DNA from: Glycomyces luteolus
GTDB taxonomy: Bacteria > Actinomycetota > Actinomycetes > Mycobacteriales > Micromonosporaceae
Assembly: GCF_027622875.1 (NCBI RefSeq)
Contig: NZ_JAPZVP010000002.1
Location: forward strand, 49,666 to 92,121
Length of the DNA: 42,456 nucleotides
Direction of reading: 5' to 3'
Positions 33,012 through 42,456 of this stretch are shown in pieces (positions within the stretch are counted from its first letter, which is position 1; each line of letters starts with the position of its first letter). The notes below the pieces were generated by a model. It saw nothing but the letters and a program-made list of their open reading frames with translations. It searched no databases and was not told where the DNA came from. The translations under genes and the position numbers were made by a program.

Positions 33012-34670
33012 CTAGTGCGGGACGCCGAGGACCGCGGCGATCTCGGCCTTCAAGGCCTCCACGCTGGCGCGGGCGCGTTCGCGGGCGGCGGCGAGGTCGC
33101 CGCCGACGTCCTCGCGGACCTCCAGGTACGCCTTCAGTTTCGGCTCGGTGCCGCTGGGGCGGCAGACGACGCGGGCGTTGGCGGTGGTCACGGTGACCAC
33201 GTCGGCGTCGGGGAGCCGGTCGAGGTATTCGGTGACGGGCTCGTCGAGGAGCGACGTGGGCTGGTGGGCCCGCAGGCGCTTCATGCACGCGTCGATCTCG
33301 CTGAGGTCGTCCACCCGCACCGAGAGCTGGCCGGTCTCGTAGACGCCGAACTCCTCGGCGAGCTCGTCGAGGCGGTCCTGGAGGGTCGCCATCCGGGCGG
33401 CCTGCCCGGCCGCGATCTCGCTGACGACGAGGGAGGCGGAGATGCCGTCCTTGTCGCGCAGGAACTCCGGGGCGACGCAGTAGCCGAGGGCCTCTTCGAA
33501 CGCGAACGCGAGGTCGGCGTTGGTGCGGGCCAGCCATTTGAAGCCGGTGAGGGTCTCCATGTAGCCGAAGCCGCGCCGCTCGCACATCGCCTTGAGCTGC
33601 GTGGTGGAGACGATGGTGGTCGCGTAGGTGCCCTTGCGGCCCTTGCGCATCCAGTGGTCGGCGAGGAGCACGCCCACTTCGTTGCCGCTGAGCTGGCGCC
33701 AGGAGCCGTCGCCGGTGGGGACGGCGACGGAGCAGCGGTCGGCGTCGGGGTCGAGGGCGAGCGCCACGTCGGCGCCCTCTTCGATCGCGAGGGCTTTGAG
33801 CAGGTCGATCGCGCCGGGCTCTTCCGGGTTGGGGAAGGCGACGGTGGGGAAGTCGGCGTCGGGTTCAGCCTGTTCGGCGACGAGGGTCGGGGCGGGGAAT
33901 CCGGCCCGCTCCATGGCTTTGACCAGGGTGGCGCCGCCGACGCCGTGCATCGGGGTGGCGACGGACGCGAGGCGCTTGGGGTCGTCGGGGTCGACGACGG
34001 TGGCGACCGCCGCCAAGTATTCGTCCACGATGGACTCGTCGAGGGTCTCGCCTTCGTCGCCGAGGGGGATCTCGGAGAGCGGCCCGAGCGCTTCGATCGC
34101 GGCTTCGATCTCGGTGTCGGCGGGCGGGACGATCTGCGCGCCCGCGCCGAGGTCGCCGCCGAGTTCGCGGCCGAGGTAGACCTTGTACCCGTTGTCCTGC
34201 GGCGGGTTGTGGCTGGCGGTCACCTGGACGGCGGCCGCGGCGTCGAGTTTCGTGACGGCGTAGGCGGTCACGGGCGTCGGGAGCGTCCCGGGCATGACGA
34301 GGGCGCGGCGGCCGGAGCCGGTGACGACGCGCGCGGTCTCGGCGGCGAAGGCGCGGCTGCCGTGGCGGGCGTCGTAGCCGATGACCACGGGCCCTTCCGC
34401 GCCTTTGGCGTCGAGCCAGTTCGCGAGGCCAGCGGCGGCGGCGCGCACGACGGCGAGGTTCATGCCGTTCGGTCCGGCGCGCAGCGGGCCGCGCAGGCCC
34501 GCGGTGCCGAACTTGAGGCGCCCGGCGAAGCGGTCGGCGAGCTCGGGGGCCGTCGCGGGCAGGCCGTCGAGCAGCCGGTACAGCTCGTCCCGGGAGGTCT
34601 TGTCAGGGTCGTCGGTGATCCACTGCAGCACATCGGTGCGCAGCGCATCCAGGTTCATCTCCTCGGTCAT
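33012..34670 (-). CDS. Phosphohexomutase/phosphopentomutase (alpha-D-phosphohexomutase superfamily)
   Basis: 552-aa four-domain mutase. The phosphoserine loop is VTASHNPPQDNGYKVY, the metal loop DPDADRCSVAV, the sugar-binding loop EEALGYCV and the phosphate-binding loop CRPSGTEPKLKAYLE; FGTAGLRG sits near residue 50. Length and FGTAGLRG match the PGM2-like branch, which includes phosphopentomutases as well as phosphoglucomutases. With deoC and upp adjacent, interconversion of (deoxy)ribose-1- and -5-phosphate is an attractive role, but glucose or mannose phosphates cannot be excluded. Start ATG 34670; ATG 34658 and ATG 34694 are in-frame alternatives and none has a good ribosome site at normal spacing. 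Confidence 0.9.
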   Translation of the reverse strand: MTEEMNLDALRTDVLQWITDDPDKTSRDELYRLLDGLPATAPELADRFAGRLKFGTAGLRGPLRAGPNGMNLAVVRAAAAGLANWLDAKGAEGPVVIGYDARHGSRAFAAETARVVTGSGRRALVMPGTLPTPVTAYAVTKLDAAAAVQVTASHNPPQDNGYKVYLGRELGGDLGAGAQIVPPADTEIEAAIEALGPLSEIPLGDEGETLDESIVDEYLAAVATVVDPDDPKRLASVATPMHGVGGATLVKAMERAGFPAPTLVAEQAEPDADFPTVAFPNPEEPGAIDLLKALAIEEGADVALALDPDADRCSVAVPTGDGSWRQLSGNEVGVLLADHWMRKGRKGTYATTIVSTTQLKAMCERRGFGYMETLTGFKWLARTNADLAFAFEEALGYCVAPEFLRDKDGISASLVVSEIAAGQAARMATLQDRLDELAEEFGVYETGQLSVRVDDLSEIDACMKRLRAHQPTSLLDEPVTEYLDRLPDADVVTVTTANARVVCRPSGTEPKLKAYLEVREDVGGDLAAARERARASVEALKAEIAAVLGVPH

Positions 34671-34726
34671 GCGGAAATCGTCGCATACGCGCATGACGGG
34701 AGGCACCTGTTGCGGACGGTGTGGCC

Positions 34727-36781
34727 TCAGCCGGTCGTGAACGACGCCACGGCCTCGTTGTACACCTGCTGTGATAGGTCCCATGCATCGGCGTCGCCGG
34801 AGACGAACACGCCGAACGTGGTGCCGTCGCCCGCGTCGACGAGCGCCCAGATCGAGTGCCGGTCGGCGCCGGTCTCGTCGAGGTTGGTGCCGGTGTACTC
34901 GAGGACGGTGCCGTCCATGCCGCCGAACGCGGCGTCCTCGAGCCGGACCTGCTCGAGGTTCTCCATCTCGCTGGGCAGGCCGTCCCAGTACGTGCTCAGG
35001 TGGTCCTCGGTGCCGTCGGCGCCTTTGTCGGAGCCGAAGTAGAACCGCACCCACTGGGTCTGGTCGTCGGGGTTGTAGTACGACACGAAGTCGTCGCCGG
35101 TCTCGCCCGCGGCCCAGTCCGCGGGGTAGTTCGCGGTGAAGCCGTCGCCTTCGTGGGTCTCGGTCTCGAACGCCGGGCCCTCGCCGCCGTCGCCTTCGCC
35201 CTCGCCTTCGGATTCGCCGCCCTCGCCGGCGGACTCCTCCCCGGTGCTCTCGGACGCGCCCGGGTCCCCGCCGCCGCCGGTGTCGCCGAGCAGGAGCTTG
35301 TAGGCGCCCCAGCCGAGGACGAGCGCGAGCAGCACGCAGATGACGATGACCGAAGTGGACTTCCACACGTTCCCGGCCGGTTCCGGCTCGGGTTCGCGTT
35401 CGCGGACGTTCGGACGCGGGCCGGTGCGCGGCGGCGACACGTCCTGGTAGGCGGCCTGCTGCTGGAACGGCGGCGACTGCTGCGGGATCCCGCCCGTGCC
35501 GAGCGGCCCGGCCAGCAGCGACTGGAGCTCCTGCCGCACCTGCGGCAGCGGCGCGCGCTGCTGCGGGTCCTTCGCGAGCATCCCGCCGATGAGCGGCGTG
35601 AGGGGCCCGGCGTGGCGCGGGCTCTCGGGCGGCTCCTGCACGACCGCGCGCATGGTAGAGACGGCGTCGCCGCGGTCGAACGGCGGGCGGCCCTCGACGG
35701 CCGCGTACAGGGTCACGCCGAGGCTGAACACGTCGCTGGCGGGTTCGGCCGGGTGCCCGACGGCCCGCTCGGGCGCGATGTAGTGCGCCGAGCCGAGGAC
35801 CTTCCCGGGCGTGGTGCCGCCCGAGACCTGATGCTGCTGCGCCGCACCGAAGTCGGAGAGGACGCAGCGCCCGTCGGTGGAGATGAGCACGTTCCCGGGC
35901 TTGATGTCGCGGTGGATGATCCCCGCGTCGTGCGCGGCCTGCAGCGCCCCGACCAGCGCGAGGCCGATCTTCGCGGCGACGCGCGGCGCGAGCGGCCCGT
36001 CCTGCGTCAGGATCTCGGCCAGGCTGCGGGCCTGCAAGAGCTCCATGACGATCCACGGCAGCCCGGCGTGCTCGACGACGTCGAAGATCCGGATGATCGA
36101 CGGGTGCGACAGCGCCGCGGCGATCTGCGCTTCGCGGCGGGACCGGTCGATGAGCTGCACGCGTTCGGGCGCGGGCAGGTCCGGCGGCAGGAACACCTCT
36201 TTGAGGGCTACCTCGCGGCGCAGCACCATGTCCTGGGCGCGCCACACGGACCCGTTGCCGCCCTTGCCGACCAGGTCCACGAGCTGGTAGCGGTCGGCGA
36301 CGAGGTCGCCGGGCCCGGCCCGGTTGCCGGTGCGCGCCGGCCCGCCGGGGGCGCGCTCGCCGCCGACGGCGAAGCTCTGGCCGAGGTTCCCGTAGTTGCC
36401 GTACGAGGAGCTGTGCCGGTACGAGGAGTCCCCGTACGAGTCGCCGCCGTACGCGTCGCGGTTGAAGCCGGGGTTCGACTGCCCGTACGGGGGATTCGAC
36501 TGCCCGAAACCGGGGTTCGACTGGCCGTACGGCTCCCGCCCCGCATCCGGCCCGGACGCCTGGCCCGAGCGGTACGGATCCGACCCGGTGAACCTTGCCC
36601 CGAACGAGGGGTGCGGGTCGGCGCCGCCGAGCTCCGCTCCGTACGATGCACCATAAGAGCCACCAGAGAACCCTTGGGGCTCTTGGGGGTCAGGGGAGTA
36701 CCGAGGGGGCGGTACCGCGCCGGGGCGGGGGTCCTCATATGCTCCGGGACCACCGCGACCGTAGTCAGATGAGTACGTCAT
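34727..36781 (-). CDS. Transmembrane serine/threonine protein kinase
   Basis: PknB-type kinase of 684 aa. Residues 1-165 are disordered and low complexity, with a YGQSNPGF-like repeat. The kinase domain (about 170-430) has GKGGNGSVW glycine loop, VALKE lysine, HRDIKPGN catalytic loop, DFGAA metal loop and APE. A linker leads to one transmembrane helix (about 472-497, VIVICVLLALVLGWGAY), then a Glu/Gly/Ser-rich stalk and a ~140-residue extracytoplasmic domain (GFTANYPADWAAG to ASFTTG). That domain has no PASTA repeats and I do not recognise it; it resembles lipoprotein-like sensor domains of other actinobacterial kinases. AGGAG lies 7 nt before ATG 36781. Divergent from the mutase gene. Confidence 0.92.
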   Translation of the reverse strand: MTYSSDYGRGGPGAYEDPRPGAVPPPRYSPDPQEPQGFSGGSYGASYGAELGGADPHPSFGARFTGSDPYRSGQASGPDAGREPYGQSNPGFGQSNPPYGQSNPGFNRDAYGGDSYGDSSYRHSSSYGNYGNLGQSFAVGGERAPGGPARTGNRAGPGDLVADRYQLVDLVGKGGNGSVWRAQDMVLRREVALKEVFLPPDLPAPERVQLIDRSRREAQIAAALSHPSIIRIFDVVEHAGLPWIVMELLQARSLAEILTQDGPLAPRVAAKIGLALVGALQAAHDAGIIHRDIKPGNVLISTDGRCVLSDFGAAQQHQVSGGTTPGKVLGSAHYIAPERAVGHPAEPASDVFSLGVTLYAAVEGRPPFDRGDAVSTMRAVVQEPPESPRHAGPLTPLIGGMLAKDPQQRAPLPQVRQELQSLLAGPLGTGGIPQQSPPFQQQAAYQDVSPPRTGPRPNVREREPEPEPAGNVWKSTSVIVICVLLALVLGWGAYKLLLGDTGGGGDPGASESTGEESAGEGGESEGEGEGDGGEGPAFETETHEGDGFTANYPADWAAGETGDDFVSYYNPDDQTQWVRFYFGSDKGADGTEDHLSTYWDGLPSEMENLEQVRLEDAAFGGMDGTVLEYTGTNLDETGADRHSIWALVDAGDGTTFGVFVSGDADAWDLSQQVYNEAVASFTTG

Positions 36782-36852
36782 TCGGTCACTCCTCGCGAGG
36801 GATCCCCACTAGTCTGCCGTGTCCGGGCCGACCGGTCGGTACCGGGCCCATT

Positions 36853-36908
36853 TACGGCTCGCTAGCTTCGCCGAGGCTGTTTGCGTAACCAGTAGCGAGC
36901 GTGCCGTA
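36853..36908. promoter_or_regulatory. Imperfect long inverted repeat in divergent region
   Basis: TACGGCTCGCTA (36853-36864) pairs with TAGCGAGCGTGCCGTA (36893-36908) apart from a 4-nt bulge, loop 28 nt. It lies between the divergent kinase and mutase promoters. Confidence 0.3.
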
Positions 36909-36982
36909 AGGGGCGGGCGGCCTCGGGCGCGGCAACGCCCCCGGGAACGGATCGGAGCTTCCCGAAGGCGCAGTACAACCCC

Positions 36983-36988
36983 TAGGAT
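36983..36988 (+). promoter_or_regulatory. -10 box (TAGGAT) of acyl-CoA mutase gene, leaderless
   Basis: TAGGAT then 7 nt (GGCAGCC) then ATG 36996. This is the classic actinobacterial leaderless geometry; no ribosome site exists. Confidence 0.55.
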
Positions 36989-36995
36989 GGCAGCC

Positions 36996-38582
<1,587 letters not shown>

Positions 38583-38656
38583 CCGCCCCAATACCCGCAG
38601 TCGAAGCGCACAATGCGTCTGTCGCCGAATTCCCGATCCGGGGAAACACTGGTCGG

Positions 38657-38687
38657 CGGACGCGCGAAGGCCAGAAATGCGCGTCCG
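38657..38687 (+). terminator. Hairpin after acyl-CoA mutase gene
   Basis: 9-bp perfect stem CGGACGCGC/GCGCGTCCG, loop 13 nt, followed by TGTTCTGT; 75 nt past the stop. The long loop makes it a moderate terminator candidate. Confidence 0.5.
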
Positions 38688-38974
38688 TGTTCTGTATGAA
38701 AATCGGATCTCGGCCGTAACTTATCGGCTCGGCAAGCGTTATGCCTCATGACAGCGGGTACGCCTCAAGAGTCGTGACCGCATGTCGTGCAACCGTCACC
38801 ACTGGCTCGGGGACCAGTAACGGCTCAGCCGACTCGCGGCTCGCAAGCGCCGCCGAGGGGGCTGGCAGGGAGGCGGCAGCCGGGCGTCGCTCATCACGGC
38901 GCTGGCCGCAACGGAGCGCGATCGGATTAAGCTTGCCGGATCGCCCTCCATTGGCTTTGATCCTCGAACGCGAA

Positions 38975-39002
38975 TTGCGAGGCGCGAAGGAATGTTTACG
39001 CT
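38975..39002 (+). promoter_or_regulatory. Promoter candidate for amidohydrolase gene
   Basis: TTGCGA (38975-38980), 16-nt spacer, TACGCT (38997-39002). Both boxes resemble the housekeeping sigma consensus. It would give a ~140-nt untranslated leader. Confidence 0.35.
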
Positions 39003-39147
39003 CACTGCGGAGAAAGTCGTCGAGATGGGTATCGCCACAACATCCAATGAGCCTCGCCCGAGCGCGATCGCGCCCGAGTCGTGTCTCGTGGTACCCGGTG
39101 CCCTTCCCTCGTTCGACAGTTCCGGCAACGCCGCTGAGGAGCAGGCC

Positions 39148-40338
39148 ATGTCCACGTCGCTGCCCGAGTTCCTGGACGGCTGGCTGGCCGCCCACACGGG
39201 CGAGATCATCGCGGCCCGCCGCCACATCCACGCGAACCCGCGCCTGTCCCGCCAGGAGCACGACACCGCGGACTTCGTGGCCGCGCGCCTCGCCGAAGCC
39301 GGTCTCGACCCGCAGCTCATCCCCGACGGCACCGGACTCACCTGCGACATCGGCACCGGCGACCGCGTGATCGCCATCCGCGCCGACATGGACGCGCTGC
39401 CGATCCAGGACCCGAAGCAGGTCCCGTACCGCTCCACCGTCCCCGGCGTCACCCACGCCTGCGGCCACGACGCCCACACCGCGATGCTCATCGGCCTCGG
39501 CCGGGTCCTCGCCGAACTCGAACGGCTCGAAGGCCTACCGGGCCGCTTCCGGCTCGTGTTCCAGCCGTCCGAGGAGCAGTTCCCGTCCGGCGCGCCCACG
39601 ATGATCAAGTACGGGGCGCTGCAGGACGTCGCCGCGATCTTCGCGTTCCACTGCGACCCGCAGTTCCAGGCCGGGAAGATCGCCGTCCGCAACGGGCCCC
39701 TGACGGCCGCGTGCGACGTCATGGAAGTCCGCATGACCGGCCGCGGCGGCCACACCTCCCGCCCGCACCTGACCTCCGACCTCGTCAACGCCATCGGGCG
39801 TGTCGTCGTCGACGTGCCCGCGCTCGTGACCCGCCGCCTGGACCCGCGCCAGTCCGTCGCGATCGTCTTCGGCGCGGTCCAGGCCGGCGAGGCCGCGAAC
39901 GCGATCCCGCAGGAGGCCCTCGCGCGCGCTACGGTCCGCGTGCACGGCCGCGAGACCTGGGACATGATCCCCGACCTCGTGCAGGAGGTGACCCGCTCGG
40001 TCGCCCGCGCCTCCGGCGTCGAATGCGAGATCGACTACCGCCGCGGCGTCCCGCCGGTCGTCAACGACCGCCTCGCCTCCGCGATGTTCGCCGGCGCCAC
40101 CGCCGCCGCGCTCGGCGACGAAGCCGTCGCCGAAGCCCCGATGTCCATGGGCGGCGAGGACTTCGCGTACTACCTCGAGCAGGTCCCCGGCGCGATGGCC
40201 CGCCTCGGCGTCGGCCGCCCCGGCGAGCACCTCGACATCCACCAGGGCAACTTCGACATCGACGAGACCGCCCTCGCCCACGGCATCCGCGTCATGACCC
40301 ACACCGTCCTCGCCGCGGCCGCCAGCCCCGCCTTCTGA
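39148..40338 (+). CDS. M20-family amidohydrolase
   Basis: 396-aa zinc/manganese-type metallohydrolase of the M20D group (hippurate hydrolase / IAA-amino acid hydrolase / N-acyl-amino-acid deacylase-like). Visible ligands and motifs: RADMDALPI (~79-87), HACGHDAHTAMLIG (C105, H107), QPSEEQFPSGA (E142/E143), a His in IFAFHCDP and the C-terminal MSMGGEDFAYYLEQVPGA. The dimerisation insert begins MEVRMTGRGGHTSRPH. GAGGAG lies 7 nt before ATG 39148. The in vivo N-acyl substrate is unknown. Monocistronic, with a strong terminator after it. Confidence 0.9.
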   Translation: MSTSLPEFLDGWLAAHTGEIIAARRHIHANPRLSRQEHDTADFVAARLAEAGLDPQLIPDGTGLTCDIGTGDRVIAIRADMDALPIQDPKQVPYRSTVPGVTHACGHDAHTAMLIGLGRVLAELERLEGLPGRFRLVFQPSEEQFPSGAPTMIKYGALQDVAAIFAFHCDPQFQAGKIAVRNGPLTAACDVMEVRMTGRGGHTSRPHLTSDLVNAIGRVVVDVPALVTRRLDPRQSVAIVFGAVQAGEAANAIPQEALARATVRVHGRETWDMIPDLVQEVTRSVARASGVECEIDYRRGVPPVVNDRLASAMFAGATAAALGDEAVAEAPMSMGGEDFAYYLEQVPGAMARLGVGRPGEHLDIHQGNFDIDETALAHGIRVMTHTVLAAAASPAF

Positions 40339-40353
40339 AGCAGCGCAGACCGA

Positions 40354-40382
40354 TCGGGGGAGCCGCGAAGCGGCTCCCCCGA
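40354..40382 (+). terminator. Intrinsic terminator after amidohydrolase gene
   Basis: Perfect 13-bp stem (TCGGGGGAGCCGC and its complement) with a GAA loop, 16 nt past the stop codon. Confidence 0.85.
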
Positions 40383-40491
40383 CGGCGTACCACGAACATG
40401 AACGGAGCGTCCCGGCAAGACGGGCATCCGAAGGCACCCCGTTACCCGACGTACCCGCCGGGTGCGACGGCTCCGACCGGGTAAGACAGCG

Positions 40492-40935
40492 CTACTCGGC
40501 GGTCGGCCGCTTCCGCAGCGCCTCCACATAATCCTGCGGCGCACCCGCCGCCTCGGCCGCGCGCATGATCTCGTCCAGATACCACTGGCTCGGCAGCCCG
40601 CCCTCGAAACCCTCGAACACGTACAGCCACACCGGCCGGTTCGCCTCCAGCGTCGCCGCCTGCGTATGCATCTTCCGATACAGCCCCGAGTTCAACCCCT
40701 CGAGCTCGTCGAGGACCTGCCGGTCCGCCGGATCCAGGTCGTAGAGCGCCACGAACACCCGCTCGCCCGGCGACTCCACCACCGTGGCCACCGCCGTCTC
40801 CGAGCCCAGGTCGGCATTGCCGAAGGTCAGGCGCCAGCCTTCCAACCAGCCAGTCCCCACCAGCGGCGACCGCGGGCAAGTGGCGCGCATTCGGGCAGGG
40901 TCGAGATTCGAGCCATACGCGGCATAGAGATGCAC
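40492..40935 (-). CDS. Gamma-glutamylcyclotransferase-like protein
   Basis: 147-aa protein of the GGCT/AIG2-like fold. The substrate loop YGSNL is at residues 7-11 and the candidate general-acid Glu lies in LDELEG (E79). Further motifs are WRLTFGN and FVALYDLDPADRQVLD. These enzymes release 5-oxoproline from gamma-glutamyl compounds; the specific substrate in a mycothiol-using actinobacterium is unclear. The start is GTG 40935, placing YGSNL at the normal distance from the N-terminus, with TATCTT 6 nt upstream (leaderless). Divergent from the flavoprotein gene by 61 bp. Confidence 0.87.
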   Translation of the reverse strand: MHLYAAYGSNLDPARMRATCPRSPLVGTGWLEGWRLTFGNADLGSETAVATVVESPGERVFVALYDLDPADRQVLDELEGLNSGLYRKMHTQAATLEANRPVWLYVFEGFEGGLPSQWYLDEIMRAAEAAGAPQDYVEALRKRPTAE

Positions 40936-40941
40936 GACTCG

Positions 40942-40947
40942 AAGATA
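40942..40947 (-). promoter_or_regulatory. -10 box (TATCTT) of GGCT-like gene, leaderless
   Basis: On the minus strand TATCTT, then CGAGTC, then GTG 40935. No ribosome site present. Confidence 0.5.
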
Positions 40948-40996
40948 CCCTTAAACCAGCCCGCACTGAAGCATCCCGAACACCGAAAGGCGCACC

Positions 40997-42382
40997 GTGG
41001 CACGAGTAGCGATCATCGGCGGAGGCCCGGCCGGGTACGAAGCCGCCCTCGTAGCGGCCCAACTCGGCGCCGACGTCACCCTCATCGAGGCCACCGGAGC
41101 GGGCGGCGCCTGCGTCCTCTCCGACTGCGTGCCCTCCAAGACCTTCATCGCCGCCTCCTCCGTCCTCACCGAGATCCACGAATCCAGCGAACTCGGCGTC
41201 GGCACCAAAGAAGCCACCGCCGACCCCGCCGCCGTCAACGGCCGCGTCCGCCGCCTCGCCACCCAGCAGTCCGCCGACATCGCCCAGAAACTCGTCAACG
41301 CCGGCGTCGACATCGTCTACGGCCGCGGCGCACTCCGCGTCGACAAGGGCTACAACTACCTCCACGAACTCCACATCGTCCCCATCGAAGGCGACCCCTA
41401 CGACACCGACGCCGACGTCATCCTCATCGCCACCGGCGCCACCCCCCGCACCCTCACCTCCGCCCCCGTCGACGGCGAACGCATCCTCACCTGGCGCCAG
41501 CTCTACGACCTCAAAGAACTCCCCGAACACCTCATCGTCGTCGGCTCCGGCGTCACCGGCGCCGAATTCGCCTCCGCCTACCTCGCCATGGGCTCCAACG
41601 TCACCCTCATCTCCTCCCGCGACCGCGTCATGCCCCACGAAGACGCCGAAGCCGCCGAAACCGTCGGCCGCGTCTTCGTCCGCCGCGGCATGGACGTCCG
41701 CAACCACTCCCGCGCCGCCGCCGCCCGCCGCACCGACAACGGCGTCGAAGTCGAACTCGACGACGGCACCGTCATCGAAGGCACCCACGCCCTCATCTGC
41801 GTCGGCTCCATCCCCAACTCCGACAACCTCGGCCTCCACGCCTACGGCGTCACCGTCGACGAACGCGGCTTCATCCCCGTCGACAAGGTCTCCCGCACCA
41901 ACGTCCCCGGCGTCTACGCCGCCGGCGACGTCACCGGCGTCCACGCCCTCGCCTCCGTCGCCGCCATGCAGGGCCGCATCGCCATCTGGCACGCCCTCGG
42001 CGAAGCCGTCCGCCCCATCAAACTCGCCCACGTCGCCGCGAACGTCTTCACCGACCCCGAACTCGCCTCCGTCGGCGTCACCCAGGCCGACGTCGACTCC
42101 GGCAAAGTCGACTGCCGCGGCGTCCTCCTCCCCTTCGCCTCCAACCCCCGCGCCAAAATGGTCGACCGCACCGAAGGCTTCGTGAAGCTCTTCGCCTGGA
42201 ACTCCTCCGGCATCGTCGCCGGCGGCGTCGTCGTCGGCTCCCGCGCCTCCGAACTCATCACCCCGATCGCGCTGGCCGTGGAGCAGCGGCTCACGGTCGA
42301 GCAGGTCGCGCGGACGTTCACGATCTACCCGTCCCTGTCGGGCTCGGTCGCCGAGGCCGCCCGCCAGCTCATGGAGTTCTGA
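40997..42382 (+). CDS. lpdA: LpdA-type NAD(P)H-quinone / flavoprotein disulfide reductase family protein
   Basis: FAD-dependent oxidoreductase of 461 aa, related to dihydrolipoamide dehydrogenase but closest in motif pattern to mycobacterial LpdA (Rv3303c-like quinone reductase). Motifs: FAD loop GGGPAGYEAA, redox-active pair C39-C44 in ACVLSDCVPSK, NAD(P) loop VVGSGVTGAEFASAY and FAD motif GVYAAGDVTG. At the C-terminus the catalytic His-Glu dyad of lipoamide dehydrogenases is missing: the HPTLSE segment reads YPSLSG (Y444, G449). Lipoamide activity is therefore unlikely, while quinone reduction is plausible. AAAGG lies about 7 nt before GTG 40997. Codon use is unusually C-ending up to about 42250. 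Confidence 0.88.
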   Translation: MARVAIIGGGPAGYEAALVAAQLGADVTLIEATGAGGACVLSDCVPSKTFIAASSVLTEIHESSELGVGTKEATADPAAVNGRVRRLATQQSADIAQKLVNAGVDIVYGRGALRVDKGYNYLHELHIVPIEGDPYDTDADVILIATGATPRTLTSAPVDGERILTWRQLYDLKELPEHLIVVGSGVTGAEFASAYLAMGSNVTLISSRDRVMPHEDAEAAETVGRVFVRRGMDVRNHSRAAAARRTDNGVEVELDDGTVIEGTHALICVGSIPNSDNLGLHAYGVTVDERGFIPVDKVSRTNVPGVYAAGDVTGVHALASVAAMQGRIAIWHALGEAVRPIKLAHVAANVFTDPELASVGVTQADVDSGKVDCRGVLLPFASNPRAKMVDRTEGFVKLFAWNSSGIVAGGVVVGSRASELITPIALAVEQRLTVEQVARTFTIYPSLSGSVAEAARQLMEF

Positions 42383-42456
42383 CCGAGCAGGCGCAGAGGG
42401 GGGGGGGCCGGGGGCGGGGGGGGGGGCCCCCGCCGGGGCTGGGGGGGGGGAGGGGG
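42383..42456. other. Low-complexity contig edge
   Basis: After the flavoprotein stop the sequence degenerates into G runs with scattered C. No gene or signal is supported; probably assembly or sequencing noise. Confidence 0.7.

Larger units (their letters stand above)
38583..39147. other. Intergenic region between mutase and amidohydrolase genes
   Basis: 565 bp of relatively low GC with no supported gene. It holds the hairpin at 38657-38687 and a promoter candidate at 38975-39002. The open frame upstream of ATG 39148 lacks the codon bias of the gene and is not counted as coding. Confidence 0.5.

Noticed and set aside
33012..36245. Single 1077-codon open frame suggesting a kinase-mutase fusion
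   Set aside because: The part upstream of 34670 is an out-of-frame shadow of the Ser/Thr kinase gene; the mutase starts at about 34670.
38992..39147. N-terminal extension of the M20 amidohydrolase from ATG 38992
   Set aside because: Codon bias is poor upstream, the family N-terminus begins at ATG 39148, and GAGGAG is correctly spaced there.

Overview
This window is a dense, very GC-rich stretch of chromosome from a filamentous-type actinobacterium (Actinomycetia). The evidence is G/C-ending codons almost everywhere, a four-gene conservon (nitrate/nitrite-sensing kinase, Roadblock, DUF742, small GTPase), a System II cytochrome c biogenesis operon linked to hemL, a DUF222-HNH endonuclease, an LpdA-type flavoprotein and several apparently leaderless genes with TANNNT boxes 6-8 nt before the start. 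The genus cannot be fixed from sequence alone; a Glycomyces/Stackebrandtia-like or streptomycete-like organism would fit. The outermost ~90 bases on the left and ~70 on the right are G/C homopolymer runs and look like contig-edge noise.

Layout. 0.1-5.5 kb (minus): secreted trypsin-like protease, dual-RCK/TrkA-N membrane channel-like protein, tandem-GNAT acetyltransferase, membrane-anchored lytic transglycosylase. 6.2-7.8 kb (plus): cyclase-homology/NB-ARC ATPase regulator. 8.2-14.3 kb (plus): one operon, hemL - histidine phosphatase - TlpA-like thioredoxin lipoprotein - 52-aa membrane protein - ccdA - resB - ccsA, joined by 4-nt overlaps or short gaps and closed by a 40-bp palindromic terminator. 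It couples tetrapyrrole synthesis with heme attachment to cytochrome c. 14.4-16.4 kb (minus): two tandem MHYT-domain membrane sensors, divergent from 17.0-21.9 kb (plus): the conservon cvnABCD. 22.2-24.2 kb: an array of four 76-bp direct repeats merging into the 3' end of a DUF222-HNH nuclease gene (minus). 24.8-25.65 kb (plus): FNT formate/nitrite channel. 25.7-27.7 kb (minus): a two-gene operon encoding an IS110-transposase-like protein with a conservon-kinase-like C-terminal tail, followed by a Roadblock protein. 28.0-32.2 kb (minus): acidic conserved protein, then deoC - aldehyde dehydrogenase - half-length aldehyde dehydrogenase (deoxyribose catabolism), divergent from upp (uracil salvage). 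33.0-36.8 kb (minus): phosphohexomutase/phosphopentomutase-type enzyme and a Ser/Thr kinase. 37.0-42.4 kb: acyl-CoA mutase large subunit, M20 amidohydrolase, gamma-glutamylcyclotransferase-like protein (minus) and LpdA-type flavoprotein.

How genes may work together. The deoC/ALDH/upp/phosphomutase block is a nucleoside-salvage neighbourhood: phosphopentomutase activity could feed deoC, whose acetaldehyde product is a natural ALDH substrate. MHYT sensors, a NIT-domain kinase and an FNT channel within 11 kb suggest sensing and transport of nitrogen oxides (inference). The most unusual element is the 25.7-27.7 kb pair: an RNase H-like IS110 DEDD fold without the second transposase domain, fused to the same C-terminal motif series found in the conservon kinase 6 kb away, and translationally coupled to its own Roadblock protein. 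This looks like a domesticated transposase turned into a conservon-type signalling module.
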